Positions 56,216 to 64,000 of a stretch of 64,000 nucleotides of DNA are shown piece by piece. Within the stretch, counting starts at the first letter, position 1. Every line of letters begins with the position of its first letter. Source of the DNA: Liolophura sinensis (Eukaryota > Mollusca > Polyplacophora > Chitonida > Chitonidae); the NCBI RefSeq assembly GCF_032854445.1, contig NC_088301.1, positions 57,054,512-57,118,511 of the forward strand. The letters are read 5' to 3'. The position numbers and the translations under genes are program-made. The notes beneath the pieces are model-generated. The model saw only the letters and a program-made list of their open reading frames with translations. It searched no databases and was not told the DNA's origin.

Positions 56216-56671
56216 GTGATGCTGATACAGATCAGCATCACGGTTTATCTACGGTTTTGTGCTTCTGATATTATTATTGTTAGAAACATGGTGTCTCCAG
56301 TGTTAATAACAGGCCATTCATTTATCTCTCGGTTAGAGAACTATGTTAATGCCGACCTCGACTGGTGGACTTTATCCAGGTGGACTTTCTGGAGTACGAA
56401 GAGGGACCGTGCGCCGGGGCCTCGTTCGTTGCAGGTCGCGATATCTGGCACACAGTCAAGTCAATACTCTGCCGTTTTTCTCCAGATTGGTGGAAATGAT
56501 TTACCTATAGCTGGCTGCGATCCTCTTATTTTAGCTAGAAATTTGGTCACGTCTGCCAGGTATTGCCAGTTTGCTGTTGGGGCAAGGGTAATTACTATTG
56601 GTCAACTGGCGCAACTGGCTTCAGGTTTTGAGTCAAGATGGCGGGCACCTCAATCCAGAGGGCATGTATAA
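56216..56671 (+). pseudogene. SGNH-hydrolase-like segment of a DIRS-like retrotransposon
   Basis: The frame contains VSPVLITGHSFISRLENYV, which looks like block I of SGNH hydrolases with the nucleophile Ser in G-H-S, and FLQIGGNDLPIAGCDPLILA, matching the block III G-x-N-D. A third piece, GARVITIGQLAQL, fits the next strand. SGNH domains are known in some tyrosine-recombinase retrotransposons (Ngaro/DIRS-like). The DIRS-like gag lies 1.1 kb downstream in the same direction. The C-terminal catalytic D-x-x-H is not seen, so it is truncated. Confidence is moderate because only two motifs are seen. Confidence 0.55.
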
Positions 56672-57779
56672 ATACGCCTGTAATGTGCGCAGGACCATTG
56701 GTCATTTTAAGCGAAAGGGCTATTATTAAAAAATATTAGTGCTCTGTTAGTATTAAATATTCAAGAAGATTTTCCAGTTGGATGTTGGAAGCATTGGTTC
56801 CAGTTATATTGATTTAAACCTTGGCTATGTATATAAGTTAGTATATTTGGCTCAATCTGTTGGCTAATTCTGCTGGCTGATACTCTAAACTTACTGTGAG
56901 TTCTCCCAATCTGGGTGTGTCACCCTATGATTTGGCATCCACGGCACTATACTTATGTCACACTTTCATTTAAGATGATAAGTTTCATTGAGGCAATCCC
57001 TCAAGTCTTGGGGCAGGTTGACCCCCTTATTAGTTATAAAACTGATGATTCATTTTATATGACTGTGTGTACTATGGACCATTGTGTCCATTTGTGCTTT
57101 TGGGGACGGTAGGCGCCTTATCGTGCTTTCAGGACAATATTATTATGTCCATGTGCTATGGGTGTTATTTGTTTGGAATATGCAGCAGCAGATATTAGTA
57201 CTTGGCCTGTTTTATTGGTCTTTAAATTTGTTGCTTTATGAGCCATATTTGGATTGATTAATCTGGAACCTTTATGCAGTTGACTCATTTTAAGGATAAT
57301 TTCACACATGGACTGTTCCTGTCGTGTGTTGTTATGCTATAATACCTAATCAAATGAAATTAACACATGTATAATAGTAACTCACATATGGCAGTGGTAT
57401 GATTTCATTTTATACTCTTAATAATGGTCTTCTGCCAAATTTTAATTTAATGTACATACATGTACTACCTTCACGCTGCCTCTCCTGCCTTGTATTCTTG
57501 TGTTTTTCAAACCTTACACCATGCCTCCTAAACGGGGTGCTGCCTCAATAGTGGCAAACGGGCCCGGAATCAGTGTAAGCCCTCATCGTGTTGCCGGCCA
57601 CCTACCCTTTCTCTCCTAGCACCACCACAGGTTCAGCCCCCAAACACATCATGTGCATGCCCTTCTACTGAGGCCATTGCGGGCGTAGGTGTTAAAGATG
57701 CCTGAGTCCCGTTAGCTCCTGCCGCCCCCATCCAAGGCCTCCTCTGTCGCGCTGAGTCTACACCACCGAGCGCAGTGCA

Positions 57780-58570
57780 TCAACTCAATCAGCCACGGCC
57801 AGCTGAGCTACTGGGTGAGATATCTTCGAGTTGTAATTCTCTGGCCACTCCTAAAGATATTTGTGCAACTGCTTTCCTTTCCGTCATTACCTTTAGGATT
57901 CAATGTTAGTGCTTCAGTAAGAGCCAAAATACACTCCAATGAGTACATCAACTTTAGTCATCTCCTCAGTCCGTCGGATGACGAACCTTCTGTTAAAGAA
58001 TCATCTGATGGGTCACAAATAAACCTTTCAACACCTAGTCGTAAGGGGTTATTCATATAGGTCAGTGGTCCCAGGCATTCGATATCTTTATGTCTGTATA
58101 CGCAACAAAGTTTTTAGATCAAGTGCTCAGTTTCATAAAGTATGGCAACACAGTTAAACTAAGCCAACACTTCGGCTTTCCTGCTGCAAGTATTATGACG
58201 AAAAACTTCCGGAAATTGCGCGTATTACAACCACTGCCTTAGGACAAAATTCATGATGAACACTGAAGTTGTGCTCTTTAAAAGACTCACCTGCGCCTTC
58301 AGGAAACTCAGCCAAAAAGCAATTTTCGACCCCCTTCAGGTAAAGGAACCTCTAGAAAGTTCCCACTTGGATACTGAGCAGGAAAGTGTGACACACCAAA
58401 TTGCCAGCATAAACACTCTTGTTACAGGTGCCAAGGAAAACACAATCCAACAACTTGTAAATCCAGCTCACCTGTCCCATCCACTTCCAACTCCTGTTAA
58501 CAATGAGGTGCTGTCCTTTTATTTAGTAAACTACCCTGATCAGTTGAAACAATATTCGCAGTTTGTTTAA
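57780..58570 (+). pseudogene. DIRS-like gag-type ORF, broken
   Basis: A recognisable piece reads LPLGFNVSASVRAKIHSNEY, INFSHLLSPSDDEPSV (57870-58000). After a stop at 58060 it continues as AFDIFMSVYATKFLDQVLSF, IKYGNTVKLSQHFGF. Such sequences precede the RT in DIRS-like elements of aquatic invertebrates. The following frame 58253-58570 has no recognised domain. The RT expected between here and 59300 is absent or too decayed to see. Confidence 0.55.
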
Positions 58571-59199
58571 TGGCGTTTCCATTCTAATGAATGATACATG
58601 CCTCGATCAGTGCTGAAACCAAGTAGTCTTCATATTAATGCATTATAACATAGAGATGAGAATGAACTATACTCTAAATTTTCTCCTAGCACATGGAAGC
58701 AGGAACCTTACTGTTGCTTCGAAGACTCAACCATACTAGGCCTTAAAACATTGTCTGAGCGGGGGTCTATAATGCCAGCACAGAGTAGTTCCGGCATAAT
58801 AGCGATGTCTCTGGATAGTATGTTGTGGGCATCGGAACAACATATCCCTCAATTGTTTCCTCAACTGGCAATGATTTCAAACATCCGTATCATGTAAATG
58901 AAATCTGTTTAAATAAGAATTCGTTTGAATGTGCCCGGTCCTCAAACTGTTGCATAGGATTTCTGCTCGCCTGGAAGAAAGACTAACAAGGTGAGAATTA
59001 GAAACACTGTCATTAAAATTATAAAAATATCTCCCTTTATTGGAGGTTGTCCCAGTCTTCCTGCCAAATTTAAGTAAAATTCTGCTTAAATATATACAAT
59101 GCTTCTGAAACAGACACAGACGCATGTTGAGCAATATGTTAATGAGACAGCGCTTGTTTCTCTAGCTTGTCCGCCCATTCATTACCTGCAATACTAGAA

Positions 59200-59760
59200 T
59201 GGCCATTGCTGTTACCATTCGAATAAGCAATAATGCCAAAGCAGATATTGATGCTTGGTTTTCATTTTTTAACTTCAATGTAAGGCATGCTTCCCTTCTT
59301 CTGAGTGGGCATCATCTGACTCAATAAAGCTTTATACAGATGCAGCTGGGAGCAAGGGATTTGCGGTTGTTTTTGGAATTCAATGGTTCGTAGGCCCATG
59401 GAAACAAGACGTGGCTACTCAGAGCATAGTGGCAAAAGAGCTTTTCCCAATTGTTCTAGCTTTAGAGATCTGGTGTTTAAACCTAAAAATCACAGGGTTC
59501 TTTTCATGACAGATAATGCGGCTGTTGTGGAGATAACAAACAAAACATCATCTGCATGCGCTGTTATTATGACTCTAGTCCATCGACTGGTCCTGGCAGG
59601 AATGCGTCACAACATTCATTTTCGTTCAAAACATATACCAGGAAAATCCGATGTTGTGACTGATCATTTATCACACTTTGATTTCCAGGCTGCTCGTCAA
59701 GTGGCACCATGGCTGAGTCGCAATCCAATAAGTATTCTGCAGGCGAATTACAAGCTGTAG
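59200..59760 (+). pseudogene. DIRS-like RNase H domain, frameshifted
   Basis: KLYTDAAGSKGFAVVFGIQW at about 59327 contains the first catalytic Asp, and SIVAKELFPIVLALEIW the Glu. After a frameshift near 59475, RVLFMTDNAAVVEITNKTSS holds the second Asp and KHIPGKSDVVTDHLSHFDF the last region, with V-T-D-H-L-S where the family usually has A-D-x-L-S. It overlaps the start of the recombinase ORF, as is usual for DIRS elements. Confidence 0.75.
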
Positions 59761-60701
59761 TTGATCGTCTCCTCTCCTCCTCACTTTCGGGGAACACAGT
59801 TCGATCTTGTGTTAAACCAGTTTCTAATTTCACAAATCAATGTTCCCAGATTTTCCCATCATCAGAGCAGAAAGTGGCCCTGTATATTGCTTTTCTTTTT
59901 CGTAACAACCGCAGTTCAGTTGCAATCTGCTCACACATCTCGGCTATATCTTTCGTGCATAAAGTGAGACACTTGACAGACCCTACCAACTATTTTTACA
60001 TTCATAAAATTCTGAAGGAGCACGAGCTTTAAAAACCATCTGAAGACATCCGCCTGCCAATCACTCTGGATATGCTTCACAAATTAGTAACATCTTTACC
60101 ACATGTTATTCCTTCGTGCACATATCAGTCTCCGTTTACACCAATGTTCCCCCTGGCATTTCATGCCTTTCTGTGCACTGGTGAAATGGCAGTGTCACAC
60201 AATTCATGCGATGCGAAAGACAAAGTTCTGCAGAGAAAAGACATCACCTTTCATTCAACTGCAAGTGACTTCTAATCCTTGACAGTTTTAATTCACCATT
60301 TCAAGTTCAGTAACTTTCAGCTGGTCAGCATAAATCTGTGTCTCTCAGAACCCCCCCCCCCCCCCCAAATGAAAATCTCAAAAAGTCTTTGCCCTGTACG
60401 AGCCGTTAAAAATTATATAACAACTAGTAGGCCCTCTGAGGCCCCCCCCCCCCCTTCTTCCAGCTGGGCTCTGGGGCCCTTGTTACCTACAAACATTTCT
60501 GCAGCACATTACATTCATCGCTTAAGTTCAATGGCCTTGACACAAGGGGCACAGTTTCCGCATTGGAGCATTGGAGCCGCTACAACGGTTGCCTCTATGG
60601 GTATTCCAGAGACTGTGATTGGTAAACTGGGTCGTTGGAAATCTGATGCATTAAACCAATGTATACGCATCAATGCTTTCTCTCAAATTAAGATTATCTA
60701 G
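59709..60701 (+). pseudogene. DIRS-like tyrosine recombinase with lost catalytic residues
   Basis: One frame of 331 codons (starts MAESQSNKYSAGE) is interrupted by stops at 60030 and 60273. The N-terminal core-binding region (LLSSSLSGNTVRSCVKPVSN) is followed by the catalytic domain. The first Arg motif reads AFLCTGEMAVS, with Cys at the Arg position (TGT for CGT). The box II region reads FPHWSIGAATTVASMGIPET, without the usual Arg. The last motif reads LGRWKSDALNQCIRI, with Cys at the position of the nucleophilic Tyr (TGT for TAT). Two poly-C tracts (60351-60367 and 60443-60454) lie within it. The recombinase inserts the circular DNA of DIRS elements; this copy cannot. Confidence 0.8.
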
Positions 60702-60754
60702 TCATAGCAGTTTTGTAGCAAAATGCCTGAGACCATTGACTTGCATTCTTAAAG

Positions 60755-60954
60755 NNNNNNNNNNNNNNNNNNNNNNNNNNNNNNNNNNNNNNNNNNNNNN
60801 NNNNNNNNNNNNNNNNNNNNNNNNNNNNNNNNNNNNNNNNNNNNNNNNNNNNNNNNNNNNNNNNNNNNNNNNNNNNNNNNNNNNNNNNNNNNNNNNNNNN
60901 NNNNNNNNNNNNNNNNNNNNNNNNNNNNNNNNNNNNNNNNNNNNNNNNNNNNNN
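60755..60954. other. Assembly gap of 200 N
   Basis: Exactly 200 N, a conventional gap length of unknown true size. It directly follows the DIRS-like recombinase, so the 3' end of that element may be hidden here. Confidence 0.99.
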
Positions 60955-62751
60955 AATCCTCTATATATTAATGTATTCACACTGCGTGTTTGATTCTTGC
61001 AGCGACATCGGCAGGACGGAAATCACAATCATAACACCCAAACTTACAAGGGTATGTGTGGGAAAACAGTCTTCTTTTGTCTACGTTAATTTCCAACTCA
61101 GTTGTTCTCCATCCGCGTCTTTAACCATTCACAACACAGATATATGAAAGGATGTTTGCGTAAACAGCGTCTATCACATTTCTTTGTTCTCTTCATATAT
61201 GTTCACTTCAAATAAAAAAGCTGTGACAACAAAACAATCTGATGTTATATTGAGGCATTAAGATTTGTAACAGAGCTCAGTGCTCGTGGCTAGATTCGGT
61301 CATGCGAGGTCAGCAGTGAAGTCTGTAGTATAAAAGGCGACAATAGAGCCTGAGAGGAAAAACAATGAGGTTCTACAGCTTTTAATTTTATATGTAGATA
61401 GGCTAGGGGTTTCTCAGACAAGAAGATAAGATAAAAGGTGATGTGATGGTGTCTACCTGCAATCAGTGGCTCATACCTGTGTCAGGTGAGGAGACATAAA
61501 TCTGATTACAGGTGCGATAATTGACATGTGGATGTTCACGGGTAACTAGTGATATGATCAGTATGCCCAACTCGACTTCTCAGTTTAACTTTATGGCTTC
61601 AAGGATACCTTTTTTTATCCAATTTCTTGTTAACTACATATCTACCAAATGGATAAAAGATAGGACCAAGTCTGTCGTTTGGTTAATATTTTTTACACAT
61701 ATTACAATAAACAATGACGGTTTACAGACATGTTGGCGCCCATGTCTTGCTATACTATATTCTCTCCCGGTCGAAGGCTGCATCAGTCGTTTTCTCCGAA
61801 TGTTACAGCTCCGAGTGTTACCCTGAACACTTTACATTGCGACAGGCAATTATGTCGCCTCCACTTGTACAGGAATCCCTACTGTGTAGTAGTATATAGA
61901 GGTAATAAATGTCCATGCCTTCCCGGGGTGTCTCGATCAGTAGATATATTAGCCCTGACAACTGGTTACAAGAATGTCGCATATTTAGACCACGACCAAC
62001 CTGTGACAGTCAATGAAATATCCAGGACAATTTTGAGGGCACTGTTATCTTGAGCCCTGTTGGAGCTACTTAGCACAGCCCATAACTAGTCTAAGCAAGT
62101 TATACTTTGCACTCACTCGGATGCAGGAGAAACGCCTGGATTATTGCGTCATGTGAATATATAATTGCAAAATAAGGATGCCCAATATATTTTTCTGTAA
62201 CGACAGTGGAATCATACACAGATATAAGATATTTACAAATTTCTAATAAAAGACGTTTCGAGACAAAAAACTGAAATAAATAAGTGAAAGGAATGTCACT
62301 TAAATTCTTCTTTAAATCATTTCCATTAAACTCTAATTTGACTATTAATTAAGCTTGATGGTATGCTTTGCTTGGTAAACAAAATACTTGTAACACAAAT
62401 GGAAAATTTAAGGCACTTCTATCTTTAGCTGGAAGACAGTTGCCCATTGAGACCCATGAGTAACGATTGTAATTGAAGAGTTCTTTCCCTTAGTAAATTG
62501 GTCGCTGAAAATGTGAAAAGGTCGAACAAATGTAAGTTATACTTTGCAAACCCTAATTTGAGGACAAAGTTTAACATGATTATCATTCTGTTATTTTATT
62601 TTTTTTTATTTTTATTTTTAAGAGAAAATTTTGTAAAGAAGCTTCGAAAACTGTATGTCTGCCCATCTGGGTCATATTTATATTGCATTTATTTTGATTC
62701 CACATAAGACAATGAAAACTGAAAATCGTATATGTTTATCTCAACGTACCC

Positions 62752-62782
<31 letters not shown>

Positions 62783-64000
62783 ACCAAGTGCTCTAATCAT
62801 AAATCTTGCTAATACTAAATCAAAACAGCATCTCACCAAACTCTACTAGTGTAAAAATATAAAACTGCTTGCAAAACCGCGAGGGCGGTCGGGGCAAATG
62901 CTATTTGAAATATGTACATGAGCCACTTTCTATCTCGATAAACCAACTGCCGTCATGTAACTTCATCAACAGATCAGTGTTATGTTATTCACATTCATCT
63001 TTGTATGTCCCAGATTCTCGGTGATTTCTGAGGTCCCCAACACATTATCGACAAAGTCACTTTTGAGGCAGGAGTCAGATATTCTGCGGGCATAATTCAT
63101 GCCACACTCAACCTGTCTCTCTGTTTGGTAATATGCATGCCATTGCTGTCGCCCATGCATTCAATTCCCTACACAGTGTATGTGAGATTTCTATATAAAT
63201 TCTCTCTAGCAAGCTGATCAGTCGTATATCATTTGCATTATATGTGATATTGGAATTATCAACATTTCACATGTTTGGCTGATTTATGCGCAGCCTAACG
63301 TCATTTAGTAAATGTGCTAATTTAGGGAACATTGTGAGCCGTTTGAATGTCATATACGATCATATATGGGAAAGAATTTCATAATAGTTAGTATATATGC
63401 TTCTTTTGATAAAGAAAACTTGGCTATTTCTAAATTTCACTTTATTATATGGAAACTCTTTTATGTACTCATCAGTGACGTTATATACTTTCTTTTTGCA
63501 GTCGTTTATTTCTTTCACGCAATTAAGTCCAGAAAAAAAATGAAAAAAAAAATAAAAATTCGTCTTACAATAAGATAGGTTACATTTTTCAAAAGGTGTC
63601 TGCAAAAAAGTCTCTTTCATTTAGATTCAGTTGTGTCGTATATAACAATTATAGAAATGAAATTAACCCTTGTCATCCAACTAACGTGATTTGCATATAT
63701 CATTACAACACACATTTACCTATGATATCCATGTTAACACTTATTTGTGTTTTATAGATATGTGTATGTCAATGGCGTCTTACATCCCCTGAGCCGACGC
63801 GAGGTAGGCCAGCAGCAGTTTTCTAATTGCGGATTTTACACTTAACAGTGTGGTGTTGTTTATCAATAATTCTTGATTGTTTGCTAATATGTTGTCTTAC
63901 TCTTGTTGAGATCCTGCTAAAAAGTGCTCAGACGAAATGTTTTCACAATGCTTGGCCTGTGCCAGTCGACAGCTCTACCGTTGCTATATATATATATCCT
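60955..64000. other. No gene recognised
   Basis: AT-rich sequence with short frames only; the longest (about 107 codons at 61730-62053) shows no domain. No transposon coding region was recognised. Confidence 0.5.
62750..62783. repeat. Poly-C followed by (CA)n microsatellite
   Basis: About 19 C residues run directly into about eight CA dinucleotides. The length is probably polymorphic and may be affected by sequencing error. Confidence 0.85.

Noticed and set aside
60351-60454. Poly-Pro segments in the recombinase frame
   Set aside because: They come from two poly-C runs, likely slippage or sequencing artefacts, and are not a protein feature.

Overview
This is a piece of an animal nuclear genome, most likely a mollusc or another lophotrochozoan. 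It carries the last exon of a Wnt gene (best match Wnt5), eukaryotic splice signals, two tRNA-derived SINE families with tails of the kind common in molluscan genomes, and a dense mixture of Ty3/Gypsy, DIRS-like, Harbinger-like and Polinton/adintovirus-like elements. It is gene-poor. A 200-base run of N (60755-60954) marks an assembly gap. Most open frames of 60-100 codons are noise; many start at GTG or TTG.

Layout. 1-9584: probable intron or upstream DNA of the Wnt gene, no exon recognised. 9585-10046: terminal Wnt exon on the + strand. 10.4 kb: a 31-bp tandem repeat. About 13-24 kb: clustered copies of an uncharacterised dispersed repeat family, two SINE copies, a reverse-transcriptase fragment and a 49-bp minisatellite. 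25011-25086: a possible first exon of a host gene whose second exon may lie at 46719-46770, which would place the whole transposon nest between them inside one intron. About 26.6-33.75 kb: a decayed Ty3/Gypsy element with a tRNA-Leu-type primer site, gag, protease, RNase H and integrase; its own RT is gone and foreign RT-like repeat DNA sits there, and its integrase is split by a 2.7-kb Harbinger-like DNA transposon. About 33.76-43.8 kb: the most interesting object, a degraded endogenous DNA-virus-like element related to Polintons and adintoviruses. A family B DNA polymerase runs rightward. A packed leftward block encodes an adenain-like protease, a major-capsid-like protein and five small proteins. 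There is also an IAP-type RING protein. 43.9-51 kb: mostly unassigned DNA plus repeats and an intact-looking SINE. 51.2-52.6 kb: a second Gypsy fragment, minus strand. 53.6 kb: a SINE. 54.5 kb: a duplicated transposase-like peptide. 56.2-60.7 kb: a DIRS-like tyrosine-recombinase retrotransposon with an SGNH-hydrolase-like segment upstream. 60.95-64 kb: nothing recognised.

The main novelty candidate is regulatory. The virus-like element carries two separated copies of a module in the same orientation. Each combines several CCAAT-box plus E2F-like units at about 33-bp spacing with one consensus CRE/ATF octamer, upstream of a leftward gene. The combination recalls the E2F/ATF logic of adenovirus early promoters and suggests that this lineage tied its expression to host S phase. 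All coding parts are broken by frameshifts, stops or deletions, so the element is a fossil here.
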